From CAINVV01 sp037129695 (GTDB taxonomy: Bacteria > Bacteroidota > Bacteroidia > Bacteroidales > Prolixibacteraceae), in NCBI GenBank assembly GCA_037129695.1, contig JBAXUL010000003.1, positions 1 to 64,000 of the forward strand: a stretch of DNA of 64,000 nt, written 5' to 3'. The position numbers and the translations under genes are program-made. The notes under the pieces were generated by a model. The model was not told the DNA's origin and did no database searches. It saw only the letters and a list, made by a program, of their open reading frames with translations. Positions 46,388 to 55,424 of this stretch are shown here, piece by piece (within the stretch, counting starts at the first letter, position 1; each line of letters starts with the position of its first letter).

Positions 46388-47263
46388 ATGAGGAAAAAAA
46401 TTATTTTGCTAAGCCAATTGGTGTTTTTTCTGCTTTTTTTAGCTGGTTGTAAGCACATTGAAAAGGTTGTTATCGAAAGAAAAGTAAAGCCAATCAGCGT
46501 TAGAAGATGTGTCAGGATGGTGATTGAAAATGAGATTAAATTCAATACATTAACCGTCAAAAGAGTTAGTCTGACAATCAATAATGATGGGAATGTAAAT
46601 TCAATCAAAGGATTGTACAAAATCAAAAAAGACAGTGTGATACAAGTTTCAGCCCAAAAGCTGACTATCCCAATTGGAAGACTTGAACTGGGTATTGATT
46701 CATTTAAGGTCGTCGACCATTACCATAAATTTGTCATTGCCGGTTCCATACAAAACATTAGCGATTTAATTGGTAATGATCTTGATTATCAAACCATTCA
46801 ATCAATTTTGAGTAATCATATCCAATCTATCAAGCAAGATCAGAAAGATAATCCGTTCAAGGATTATGTATTGAATATTGAAGATAACATGTACAAAATT
46901 TCCTCTATCAGGGAACGCAGGTTCAACAAATTTGCCAGTAACGAGCAAAAGCTGGAGCGTTTTAAACAAAGAAACGAAGATCAACATCTGATCAAACAGG
47001 ATATATTTGTTGATCCTGATATTTTTGTCGTCAGGAAAGAAGTATACAATGATATTGATGCCGGTAGGATCGTTACCATTGAATTTTCAGATTTTAAGGC
47101 TTTGGGGGGAAAATGGTTTCCAGGCAAAATTCATGTGTGGATGTCGGGACAGAAAAAAATGGATATCGAATTGGATTTATCAAAGGTTTCTATTGACGAT
47201 GAAACTGATTTTGGATTCAGTGTTCCTTCTAAATACAAGCGGGAAACTATACAAAAACATTAA
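46388..47263 (+). CDS. DUF4292 lipoprotein
   Basis: The protein (291 residues) has a lipoprotein signal ending in LAGC (Cys21). The body is beta-rich with repeated amphipathic strands (NTLTVKRVSLTINNDGNVNSIKGLYKIKKDSVIQVSA), reminiscent of LolA/LolB-like lipid-binding folds, and matches the DUF4292 family of Bacteroidota. Function is unproven; a periplasmic lipid or lipoprotein handling role is speculative. I choose the ATG that follows the TPR stop by 4 bp. Confidence 0.8.
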   Translation: MRKKIILLSQLVFFLLFLAGCKHIEKVVIERKVKPISVRRCVRMVIENEIKFNTLTVKRVSLTINNDGNVNSIKGLYKIKKDSVIQVSAQKLTIPIGRLELGIDSFKVVDHYHKFVIAGSIQNISDLIGNDLDYQTIQSILSNHIQSIKQDQKDNPFKDYVLNIEDNMYKISSIRERRFNKFASNEQKLERFKQRNEDQHLIKQDIFVDPDIFVVRKEVYNDIDAGRIVTIEFSDFKALGGKWFPGKIHVWMSGQKKMDIELDLSKVSIDDETDFGFSVPSKYKRETIQKH

Positions 47264-47291
47264 TTTGCGAATGCAAGGTGAAATAATTAGG

Positions 47292-48509
47292 ATGGTTGAT
47301 TTTGGAAGAAAAAAATTGGTTGGAATTCTTTTTCTGATACTTGTTTTTTCAAATTCTTACGGACAAAATAAATCAATCAATGATTTACGGAAGGAGAAGG
47401 ATAAAACGAGTCAGGAAATTGACTATATCAACCATTTATTGAAAGAAACCGATCAGAATGCCAAAACATCCATTAACCGGCTTTCCATCCTTGAACAGAA
47501 AATCCATTTACAGGAAAGGCTGATTTCGAACATCAATTTTGAGTTAGGTTATCTGGATTCTACCATTGTAAGAAGTAACCAGAACATTGATTCTCTGAAT
47601 GCGGATCTTAATCTGATTAAGGATCGGTACGCAGGCATGATCCGTTACGCAAGAAGAAATCAGGATCAAAACAATCAATTGGTATTTTTACTCTCGGCTG
47701 ATGATTTCAACCAGGCCTACAAGCGTTTTGTCTATTTGAAACAATATGCAGATTTCCGCAGGACACAGGCCGGGGAGATTGCTGCCCTGAAAGAAACATT
47801 AAATGAATTGATTGTCAACTTGAATAAACGCAAAGAAGATAAGGCACAACTCCTTACTTCCAAAATCAGTCAATCCGAAAAATATGCGAAGCAAAAAGCT
47901 GAGCAAAAAGAATATTATTCTGTCTTGCAGAAGAAGGAAAAAGAATTGAGGAAGAAATTGGATAACCAGCAAAATATCGCATCAAAGCTGGAGAGGGAAA
48001 TTGAAAAGAGTATTGCGGAAGAGGCGAGAAAATCATCCACAAAAACCACCAAAGTGCCTGGTTACAAGCCCTCTCCTGAGCTGAAAAATCTGTCAGAAGA
48101 CTTTTCAAAGAACAAGGGCAAACTACCCTGGCCTCTCCTGCGGGGATTAATTACAGACCATTTCGGTGAGCATCCGGATCTGGTCTTAAAACATGTCATC
48201 AGAAAGAATGCCGGAATTGATATTACAACTGAAAACGGAGCCAGGGCGCGTTCAGTCTTCAAGGGAGAAGTTTCCAAAGTTCTGGCAATTCCTGGAGGCA
48301 ACTGGGCCATTATTTTGAGACATGGAAGCTACCTAACTGTCTATTCCAATCTGGCAAGTGTTTCGGTTCAGGTGGGACAGAAAGTGGATACCAAACAAGA
48401 TATTGGAACCATCTTTACCGACCGGGAAGATGATAACAAGACGGTGCTGAAGTTCCAACTCTGGTATGAGAACAACAAGCTCGACCCCGAGAAATGGATC
48501 GTTATGTAA
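47292..48509 (+). CDS. EnvC-like murein hydrolase activator with degenerate LytM domain
   Basis: After a signal peptide (RKKLVGILFLILVFSNSYGQ) comes a long coiled coil (about 25-240) and a C-terminal M23/LytM domain (about 275-405). Residues that bind zinc in active M23 enzymes are replaced: KNAGIDI has Asn where HxGxD has His, YSNL lacks the His of YxHL, and LKFQLW lacks the last His. This matches EnvC, which activates amidases under FtsEX control rather than cutting peptidoglycan. The ATG at 47271 is an alternative start seven codons earlier. Confidence 0.87.
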   Translation: MVDFGRKKLVGILFLILVFSNSYGQNKSINDLRKEKDKTSQEIDYINHLLKETDQNAKTSINRLSILEQKIHLQERLISNINFELGYLDSTIVRSNQNIDSLNADLNLIKDRYAGMIRYARRNQDQNNQLVFLLSADDFNQAYKRFVYLKQYADFRRTQAGEIAALKETLNELIVNLNKRKEDKAQLLTSKISQSEKYAKQKAEQKEYYSVLQKKEKELRKKLDNQQNIASKLEREIEKSIAEEARKSSTKTTKVPGYKPSPELKNLSEDFSKNKGKLPWPLLRGLITDHFGEHPDLVLKHVIRKNAGIDITTENGARARSVFKGEVSKVLAIPGGNWAIILRHGSYLTVYSNLASVSVQVGQKVDTKQDIGTIFTDREDDNKTVLKFQLWYENNKLDPEKWIVM

Positions 48510-49214
48510 TCAGTATTTTGTCAGGTTCGCCACTTTTGTAAGCGCCTGGATGTTGATGATCTTAATTTTACGACCCTGAAGATCAATAAGTTTATCCTGT
48601 TTAAATTCTGACAATAACCGGATAATTGATTCAGTTGCTGTACCGACCATGTTGGCAAGCTCTTCTCTGGTGAGTGAAATCTGCAACGTTTTTTCGGCAT
48701 CCAGATCAAATTCCTGCTTTAGAAGCAACAATACTTCTGCCAGCCTTTCCCTGACCGTTTTTTGTGCAATGTCCGTAATGTAGTCATTGGCCTCCTTCAG
48801 TTCAGCACAAACAATTTTGAGCATTGCCAGGGAGAATTTCCAGTTTCTTTCAATCAGGCTGAGCAACGTTTTATAAGGAATATGGCACAGTGTGGCTTCC
48901 TCGATCGTTTTGGCAGAAGTGCATGCCACTTCCTGACTTAACAAGGACCGGTAGGCAATAATATCTCCTTTTTTGGCAAAACGGATAATCTGCTCTTTTC
49001 CGTCAATACCTGTCTTATAAATTTTTACAATTCCACTTGTAATACAGTAAAATCCTGTCAGGCGACTGCCCTCTTTATAAAGAACAGTTCCCTTCTTATT
49101 GGTCGAACATACTTTTTCATTGTTCAGGCTCTTCATCTCATCTTCCGACAAGGACTGAAAAAAACGAAAGCCGATTAAACTGACATCTTCAGTTAAGTTG
49201 TTGTTGTTCTTCAT
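48510..49214 (-). CDS. Crp/Fnr-family transcription regulator
   Basis: The 234-residue protein has a cyclic-nucleotide-binding-like beta-roll (LYKEGSRLTGFYCITSGIVKIYKTGIDGKEQIIRFAKKGDIIAYRSLL), the dimer helix and a C-terminal winged helix (ISLTREELANMVGTATESIIRLLSEFKQD). Cysteines are present but not in the FNR iron-sulfur spacing, so oxygen sensing by a cluster is unlikely; the effector is unknown. I use the ATG at 49214, because the longer reading crosses the AT-rich promoter region with a one-mismatch -7 element (TATATTTA, 49237-49244). It is divergent from the YceI gene. Confidence 0.88.
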   Translation of the reverse strand: MKNNNNLTEDVSLIGFRFFQSLSEDEMKSLNNEKVCSTNKKGTVLYKEGSRLTGFYCITSGIVKIYKTGIDGKEQIIRFAKKGDIIAYRSLLSQEVACTSAKTIEEATLCHIPYKTLLSLIERNWKFSLAMLKIVCAELKEANDYITDIAQKTVRERLAEVLLLLKQEFDLDAEKTLQISLTREELANMVGTATESIIRLLSEFKQDKLIDLQGRKIKIINIQALTKVANLTKY

Positions 49215-49326
49215 TATATATAATAAATTGAGACTGTAAATATACAATTTAAGTGTGGATCTACCTATTGTGACTTTCGAAACAATATTCTGGCACGTCC
49301 GTAAACAATTCAAAAATATTTAAATT

Positions 49327-49959
49327 ATGGTACAAAATTCGAAAAACATCAAAACCCCAATAGGACGATCGGGAGTGATCTCCAATCTGATGCTAAGTGC
49401 ATTATTTGTAATGTTCTGTTTAACAGGATTTTCAAAGGAATATCGTATAGATTCCAAAGCCAGTACCCTTGAATGGGAAGCCAAAAAAGTAACCGGTCAG
49501 CATGTCGGAACGATCGCTTTTGGTGAAAGTACCCTGAATGTTGAGAAGCAAAAGATCACCGGCGGAAAATTAATTGTCGATATGAATACCATCGTCAATA
49601 CTGATTTAACGGATGCCGGTTACAATCAAAAATTGATCGGACACTTGAAATCTGATGATTTTTTTGGTGTTGCCAAATTTCCACAATCCACCCTTGAGGT
49701 GAAAAAAGTGGAAGGCAAATCCGGCAAACTTTTCCATTTTACGGCTGATTTGACCATCAAGGGAATTACCTCTCCTGTAGAATTTGATGCTGAGGTGAAC
49801 GAAGTTTCAGGTCAGTTAACTGCAACAGGTGTGTTGACTGTTAACCGGACTAAATTCGGCATCAAATACGGATCAGGAAGTTTCTTCGAAGGATTGGGAG
49901 ATAAAATGATCTACGACGATTTCACGCTGAAATTCAAAATAGTTGCTGTGAATAAATAA
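49327..49959 (+). CDS. YceI-family periplasmic protein
   Basis: The 210-residue protein has an uncleaved-looking basic start and a signal segment (NLMLSALFVMFCLTGFS), then the YceI lipocalin-like barrel: YRIDSKASTLEWEAKKVTGQHVGTIAF, LIGHLKSDDFFGVAKFPQST and LTIKGITSPVEFDAEV. The family binds long isoprenoids or amides in the periplasm; its exact role is not settled. Divergence from the Crp regulator suggests regulation by it, which is inference. A terminator follows. Confidence 0.88.
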   Translation: MVQNSKNIKTPIGRSGVISNLMLSALFVMFCLTGFSKEYRIDSKASTLEWEAKKVTGQHVGTIAFGESTLNVEKQKITGGKLIVDMNTIVNTDLTDAGYNQKLIGHLKSDDFFGVAKFPQSTLEVKKVEGKSGKLFHFTADLTIKGITSPVEFDAEVNEVSGQLTATGVLTVNRTKFGIKYGSGSFFEGLGDKMIYDDFTLKFKIVAVNK

Positions 49960-49981
49960 GTTCCTTTCTAGTTTTCGAGAA

Positions 49982-50014
49982 GGGGATGATCTATCGGATC
50001 ATCCCCTTTTTTTT
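49982..50014 (+). terminator. Intrinsic terminator overlapping the metH 3' end
   Basis: A 10-bp GC-containing stem (49982-49991 with 49997-50006) and 5-base loop are followed by T8 (50007-50014). It terminates the YceI transcript. The right arm and T tract also encode, on the other strand, the last metH codons (KKRG and stop at 49999). Confidence 0.85.
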
Positions 50015-53000
50015 GGCTCATAATTGAGATTTGTGGGTATGTATTTCTCAATAAATTCGATAGAAACCTGCTTCCTTGCCGCATAGTCTGCTGCCTGGTC
50101 TGGTCCGATTTTCTCCACACCGAAATATCTTGATTCGGGATGTGCAAAATATACTCCGCAAACTGAGGCATTCGGATACATTGAATAATTTTCAGTCAGT
50201 GAAATCCCGGTATGTTCAGTTGCTCTTAATAAGGAGAAGATTGTCTCTTTTTCGGAATGTTCGGGACAGGCAGGATAACCGGGCGCCGGTCGGATTCCCT
50301 GATATTTTGAAGCAATTAATTCAGCAGATGTCAAATTTTCATATTTATTGTAGCCCCATATTTCGGTCCGAACCAGTTCGTGCAATTTTTCCGCAAATGC
50401 TTCGGCAAGCCTGTCTGACAAAGCTTCGATCATGATGGCCTTGTAATCGTTGTTTTCATCCTTGTATTTACTCACCAGGTCGGACACTCCAAGTCCGGCA
50501 GTCACTGCAAATGCTCCGCAGTAATCGGAGATACCCGTTTCTTTAGGTGCAATGAAATCGCTCAGGCAAAGTTGAATGGTTGCTCCCTGTTTTTTCTCCT
50601 GTTGGCGTAACTGGAAAAATGCACCAATCTTTTGTGACCTGGATTCATCAGAATAAAGTTCGATGTCGTCACCAACACTGTTGGCCGGCCAGATTCCTGC
50701 CGCACCATTGGCACTGATCATTTTATTGGCGATGATCTCATCCAGAAACTGGTTGGCCTCCTCAAACAGCTGTCGTGCCGCTTCGCCCTTGTCGGGATCA
50801 TTCAGAATGGCAGGATATTTCCCTTTGAATTCCCACACCAGAAAGAAAAATGTCCAGTCAATGTATTTTCTTAGTTCCTCCAGCGGATAGTCGATGAAAT
50901 ATTTTACACCTGTAAAGTTAGGTGGAGAGACGGGATGCTTTAGGAAATCAGGGTGAAACCTTCTGTCGCGGGCCTCTTGCAAAGTCCAGTATTCTTTTGG
51001 TTTTTTTGTGCTGTGAACCTGTCTGATTCCGGCATATTCCTGCAATGTTGCTTTCAGGAATTCAGGTGAGCCGGACAAGAGTTCTGCCACCACCTGAACA
51101 GATCTGGAAGCATCTTTCACGTAAAGGGTCGTATTGCTGTATTGCGGGGCAATTTTAACCGCCGTATGGATTTTAGAGGTCGTTGCACCACCAATGAGCA
51201 AAGGCTTGATAAAACCTCTCTTTTCCATCTCCTTGGCCACATTGACCATCTCCTCGAGTGATGGAGTGATCAAGCCGCTCAAACCAATGATGTCCACTTG
51301 TTCTTTGATGGCCGTATCAAGGATAATTTCGCACGGGACCATGACACCCAGATCTATCACTTCATAGTTGTTGCAAGCAAGGACGACTCCCACTATATTT
51401 TTCCCGATGTCGTGAACGTCTCCTTTGACCGTTGCCAGCAGAATTTTTTTCCGGACCACAACTTTGTCTGGAAGTAATTTCTTCTCTTCTTCAATGTATG
51501 GCTGAAGCCAGGCGACTGCCTTTTTCATGACTCTTGCCGACTTGATGACCTGAGGGAGGAACATCTTGCCTGACCCAAAGAGATCTCCTACTTTGTTCAT
51601 GCCATCCATCAAGGGTCCTTCAATGATATTCAGAGGGGAATCATAATTTGGCAAAAGAGCTCGTACATCCTCTTCGATAAATTCAGTGATCCCTTTTACC
51701 ATGGCATGTTCGACCCGCTCATTGAGGGGAAGTTCTCTCCAGGCTTCGACCTTTTCCTGTTTATCTTCAGTGCTTTTGATCATACTTTCGGCAAAGGACA
51801 GCAAACGTTCTGTGGCATCAGGCCGCCTGTTCAGGACCAGATCTTCCACATGCATCAGCAAATCAGGGGGTATTTCATCATAGATCTGGAGCATGCCCGG
51901 ATTGACGATTCCCATGTCGAGTCCGGCTTTGATGGCATGAAACAGGAATACCGAGTGAATGGCTTCCCTGATGACATTGTTTCCCCGGAAGGAGAATGAG
52001 ACATTGGAAATACCTCCGCTTACTTTGGTATAAGCCAGATGTTTCTTGATCCAGGTGGTTGTCCTGAAAAAGTCGACTGCGTAGTTATTGTGCTCCTCCA
52101 TCCCGGTTCCGATGGTGAGAATATTGGGATCGAAGATGATGTCTTCGGCCGGAAAGTGAACCGTATCGACAAGGATATGGTAGGCCCTTTCGCAGATGGC
52201 GATTCTTTGTTCGAAGGTGGTGGCCTGCCCGGCTTCGTCGAAAGCCATCACCACTACGGCAGCGCCGTAATCCCTGATTTTTCTGGCCTGTCTGATGAAC
52301 TGCTCCTCGCCCTCTTTCAGACTGATCGAATTGACGATCGATTTACCCTGGATGCATTGTAATCCGGCCTCGATCACCTCCCATTTTGACGAGTCGATCA
52401 TGATTGGCAATCTGGAGATATCGGGTTCAGAACCGATCAGGTTTAGAAATCTTACCATCTCTTTTTTTGCATCCAGCATGGCGTCGTCCATGTTGATGTC
52501 AATAATTTGAGCCCCGCCTTCAACCATTTCGCGGGCAATAGAAAGCGCTTCATCGTATTTTGCGTCGCGGATCAACCGGGCGAACTTAATCGATCCGGCC
52601 ACATTGCAGCGCTCCCCGATGTTAACGAAGTTGGTGAGTTTGTTGACCGTGAGTGGCTCCAGTCCACTTAACCGGGTTGCTTTTTCCGGTCGTGACTTTT
52701 GGTGCGGTTTCGCTTTTGCGGCGAGTTGGGCCAATTCCCTGATGTGTGCGGGAGTCGTTCCGCAACAGCCTCCTATGATGTTGACAGTCCTGTTGCCTGT
52801 AAACTCGGCAACCTGAAGTTTCATGGCTTCGGGAGTTTCGTCGTATTCACCGAACTGATTGGGTAATCCGGCATTGGGATGGACACTGACAAAGAAGGGG
52901 GCTTTCTTGCTCAATTCCTCCAGGTACGGACGAAGATCCTTCGCGCCAAAAGAGCAGTTCAGTCCGATGGTCAGTAAATCGATGTGTGAGACAGAGTTGA

Positions 53001-53682
53001 GAAAGGCTTCGATGGTTTGTCCGGAGAGGGTCCGGCCACTCTTGTCGGTGATTGTTCCCGAGATCATTACGGGAAGTTTGATCCCTTTTTCTTCAAAAAT
53101 TTCGTTGATAGCCACCAGTGCCACTTTGCAATTCAGGGTGTCGAAGATGGTTTCGATCATCAAAAGATCGACTCCTCCCTCCAATAATCCTTCCACCTGT
53201 TCACGGTAGGAGAATTTCAATTCTTCGAATGAGATGGCTCTGAAACCAGGATCATTCACATCCGGAGACATGGAACAGGTTTTGTTGGTTGGACCAATGG
53301 AACCGGCCACATAGCGTGGCTTTTCGGGTGTTGAGTACTTTTCGGCGGCTTCGCAGGCAATCCGGGCAGCCTCCCTGTTTATTTCACGGACAAAGCTCTG
53401 TGTGCCATAATCGCTTTGTGAAATAGAAGTTGCATTAAAGGTATTGGTTTCTAATATGTCAGCACCTGCTTCCAGGAAGGCTTCATGTATTTTCTCAATG
53501 GATTCGGGATGGCTGATGCAAAGCAGGTCGTTGTTACCTTTCAACGAGGAAGGCCAATTCTTGAAACGCTCTCCGCGGAATTCGCTCTCGGTAAAATTGT
53601 ACTGTTGTATCATGGTTCCCATGGCACCATCCAGCACGAGAACACGATTTTCCAAAACTTTGCGGATATCCGGTTTTTTCAT
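49999..53682 (-). CDS. metH: Cobalamin-dependent methionine synthase MetH
   Basis: MetH transfers methyl from 5-methyltetrahydrofolate to homocysteine via B12. The 1227-residue protein has all four modules: homocysteine domain with zinc cysteines C243, C306 and C307 (LNCSFG, GGCCGTTP); pterin domain (about 345-630; NIGERCNVAGS, GAQIIDINMDDAMLD); cap and B12 domain with the cobalt-ligand His757 in GDVHDIG; and the C-terminal SAM-dependent reactivation domain (RPAPGYPACPEH). The last codons lie in the YceI terminator. No B12 or SAM riboswitch is evident in the 120-bp upstream gap, which instead holds a nonamer repeat. Confidence 0.96.
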   Translation of the reverse strand: MKKPDIRKVLENRVLVLDGAMGTMIQQYNFTESEFRGERFKNWPSSLKGNNDLLCISHPESIEKIHEAFLEAGADILETNTFNATSISQSDYGTQSFVREINREAARIACEAAEKYSTPEKPRYVAGSIGPTNKTCSMSPDVNDPGFRAISFEELKFSYREQVEGLLEGGVDLLMIETIFDTLNCKVALVAINEIFEEKGIKLPVMISGTITDKSGRTLSGQTIEAFLNSVSHIDLLTIGLNCSFGAKDLRPYLEELSKKAPFFVSVHPNAGLPNQFGEYDETPEAMKLQVAEFTGNRTVNIIGGCCGTTPAHIRELAQLAAKAKPHQKSRPEKATRLSGLEPLTVNKLTNFVNIGERCNVAGSIKFARLIRDAKYDEALSIAREMVEGGAQIIDINMDDAMLDAKKEMVRFLNLIGSEPDISRLPIMIDSSKWEVIEAGLQCIQGKSIVNSISLKEGEEQFIRQARKIRDYGAAVVVMAFDEAGQATTFEQRIAICERAYHILVDTVHFPAEDIIFDPNILTIGTGMEEHNNYAVDFFRTTTWIKKHLAYTKVSGGISNVSFSFRGNNVIREAIHSVFLFHAIKAGLDMGIVNPGMLQIYDEIPPDLLMHVEDLVLNRRPDATERLLSFAESMIKSTEDKQEKVEAWRELPLNERVEHAMVKGITEFIEEDVRALLPNYDSPLNIIEGPLMDGMNKVGDLFGSGKMFLPQVIKSARVMKKAVAWLQPYIEEEKKLLPDKVVVRKKILLATVKGDVHDIGKNIVGVVLACNNYEVIDLGVMVPCEIILDTAIKEQVDIIGLSGLITPSLEEMVNVAKEMEKRGFIKPLLIGGATTSKIHTAVKIAPQYSNTTLYVKDASRSVQVVAELLSGSPEFLKATLQEYAGIRQVHSTKKPKEYWTLQEARDRRFHPDFLKHPVSPPNFTGVKYFIDYPLEELRKYIDWTFFFLVWEFKGKYPAILNDPDKGEAARQLFEEANQFLDEIIANKMISANGAAGIWPANSVGDDIELYSDESRSQKIGAFFQLRQQEKKQGATIQLCLSDFIAPKETGISDYCGAFAVTAGLGVSDLVSKYKDENNDYKAIMIEALSDRLAEAFAEKLHELVRTEIWGYNKYENLTSAELIASKYQGIRPAPGYPACPEHSEKETIFSLLRATEHTGISLTENYSMYPNASVCGVYFAHPESRYFGVEKIGPDQAADYAARKQVSIEFIEKYIPTNLNYEPKKRG

Positions 53683-53754
53683 GACTTAGTTGATATAAAC
53701 ATTTAAATGTCGTGGATTCTGATTCCCGTATTTCGGAAATTCCGGCTTTAGTGT

Positions 53755-53781
53755 CGCGCAAAGTTCGCTAAGATCGCAAAG
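53755..53781 (-). repeat. Three tandem CTTTGCGnn nonamers upstream of metH
   Basis: Read on the minus strand the units are CTTTGCGAT, CTTAGCGAA and CTTTGCGCG, the same last unit as at 22-30. The block points toward metH, whose start is 72 bases away. Confidence 0.6.
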
Positions 53782-53802
53782 AAAAAAGTACGACATGATG
53801 AC

Positions 53803-55212
53803 TTAGTTTTTCTGTTGGTTGTATATCCCTGCAATTTCGCGGGCAATCAGCACGCCATTGACAGAGGCTTGCATCAATCCCCGCGTAATTCCCGCTCCGT
53901 CGCCTCCAAAATATAGATTTTTGACGGATGGGCTTTGGAAGGTCTTATCCACTTTGACGATGTTGGAATAGAATTTGACTTCAACTCCGTAAAGCAGTGT
54001 TTCATCACTTGCCAGACCTGGACTTACCTTATCCAGGGATTTAATCATCTCGATGATGTCGAAAAGTATCCGGTGGGGGAGTACCAGACTCAGATCTCCG
54101 GGAACGGCATCCTTCAATGTCGGAATGATGTTGTTTCTGTAAAGTCTGTCTGATGTGGTACGTCTGCCCCGGATGAGATCGCCAAAACGCTGAACCATGA
54201 TCTTATTCCGGGTGAGCATGTTGGCAAGTCGTGCAATGTGACGTCCGTATTCAATGGGGGCATTAAAAGGTTCTGTAAATTTTTGAGAGACCAATAGTGC
54301 GAAATTGGTGTTGTCGCTTTTCAGGTCTTTGTAACTGTGACCGTTGACCACGGCCAGATTGTTGTCGTAATATTCGGAGGAGACAAAACCACCTGGATTC
54401 GAGCAAAAAGTACGCACTTTGTCGTCGAAAGTACGGGTATAATGGATTAGTTTGGCTTCATAGAAGTTATCGTTGATCTCCTGCATCACCTCATTCCGGC
54501 ATTCGAGTCTAACCCCGATATCCACAATTCCTACTTCAGTCGGTATTGCCTGGATGGCGCATTGTTTCATGAGCCAGTCTGAACCATCCCTGCCAATGGT
54601 GAGCACTACAAATTCACCCAGGAAAGTAGTAGTTGCGGTTTTTACACCCTTAACCTTTTGATCTTCAATTATAAATTCTGTTGCAGGCGAATTAAAACGT
54701 ACTTCAACCCCACTGCTTTTGATGTGTTCAAAAAGTGAACGGTATAGTTCCTGTGTTTTTTCGGTTCCAAGATGTCTGACCGGACATTGCACCAGTTTCA
54801 GGTTTGCTTCGATTGCTTTTCTTCCGATTTCGCGCATGGCCGGAGTTTCAGTCAGGCCATGAATATCATTGTCTGCCCCGAACTGAAGGTAGATGTCATC
54901 GGTATAACGGATCATTTTGATGGTTTCTTCCACCCCGATATAGTCGGTCAAAGTACCGCCTACTTCATGGGAAAGCGAAAGTTTCCCGTCAGAAAAAGCT
55001 CCTGCACCGGCCCACCCTGTTGTTATCGAGCATGGTTTGCAGTTCACACAGGTTCCTCCGTTGGTATGTTTCGGGCATTTTCGCTTGTATATGTCTCTGC
55101 CTTTTTCAAGCATCAGGATACTTAAATCCTTTCTTTCCCTGACGAGTTCGTAAGCAGTGAAAATCCCTGCAGGGCCTGCACCTACTATGATAACATCATA
55201 TATTTTTTCCAT
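53803..55212 (-). CDS. FAD-dependent dehydrogenase (COG2509-like)
   Basis: The 469-residue flavoprotein begins with the dinucleotide-binding VIIVGAGPAGIFTAYELV and has a four-cysteine segment (CPKHTNGGTCVNCKPCSI, about 48-65), then WAGAGAFSDGKLSLS and, near the end, NLYFGGDGAGITRGLMQASVNGVLIA. This combination fits the uncharacterised FAD-dependent dehydrogenases of COG2509, related to the aromatic-ring/thiazole type flavoproteins. The substrate is unknown; the cysteines might bind a metal or cluster. A -7 element lies at 55275-55282 on the minus strand. Confidence 0.82.
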   Translation of the reverse strand: MEKIYDVIIVGAGPAGIFTAYELVRERKDLSILMLEKGRDIYKRKCPKHTNGGTCVNCKPCSITTGWAGAGAFSDGKLSLSHEVGGTLTDYIGVEETIKMIRYTDDIYLQFGADNDIHGLTETPAMREIGRKAIEANLKLVQCPVRHLGTEKTQELYRSLFEHIKSSGVEVRFNSPATEFIIEDQKVKGVKTATTTFLGEFVVLTIGRDGSDWLMKQCAIQAIPTEVGIVDIGVRLECRNEVMQEINDNFYEAKLIHYTRTFDDKVRTFCSNPGGFVSSEYYDNNLAVVNGHSYKDLKSDNTNFALLVSQKFTEPFNAPIEYGRHIARLANMLTRNKIMVQRFGDLIRGRRTTSDRLYRNNIIPTLKDAVPGDLSLVLPHRILFDIIEMIKSLDKVSPGLASDETLLYGVEVKFYSNIVKVDKTFQSPSVKNLYFGGDGAGITRGLMQASVNGVLIAREIAGIYNQQKN

Positions 55213-55274
55213 GAATGCAATTTATACAATTTCTTCAGCCAGACTAATGTTTATCAGACGGATGAACAACCCGG

Positions 55275-55282
55275 CAAAGGTA
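55275..55282 (-). promoter_or_regulatory. Bacteroidota -7 element TACCTTTG
   Basis: A perfect TAnnTTTG followed by C on the minus strand, 62 bases upstream of the FAD dehydrogenase ATG. No -33 TTG was found at the expected spacing. Confidence 0.45.
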
Positions 55283-55424
55283 TGAATTTCTTTGCTGAGA
55301 TATTAATCTCACTTCGCATCAAGTCCTGCAGCAGTTGATTAGTATATTATTTTTATTAATTTTCGAAGCTTTTTTAAAAGTGAAATCTTTTCAGGCTAAA
55401 CTAGATTACTCAAACAAAGGAAAT

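Noticed and set aside
47007..47270. Open frame extending the EnvC-like gene upstream by 88 codons
   Set aside because: It overlaps the end of the DUF4292 gene in another frame and would place a signal peptide in the middle of the protein. The ATG at 47271 or 47292 gives a normal exported start.
53683..53802. B12 or SAM riboswitch upstream of metH
   Set aside because: The gap is only 120 bases and shows no B12-box-like or SAM-aptamer-like conserved core. The visible structure is a nonamer repeat and simple AT-rich DNA.
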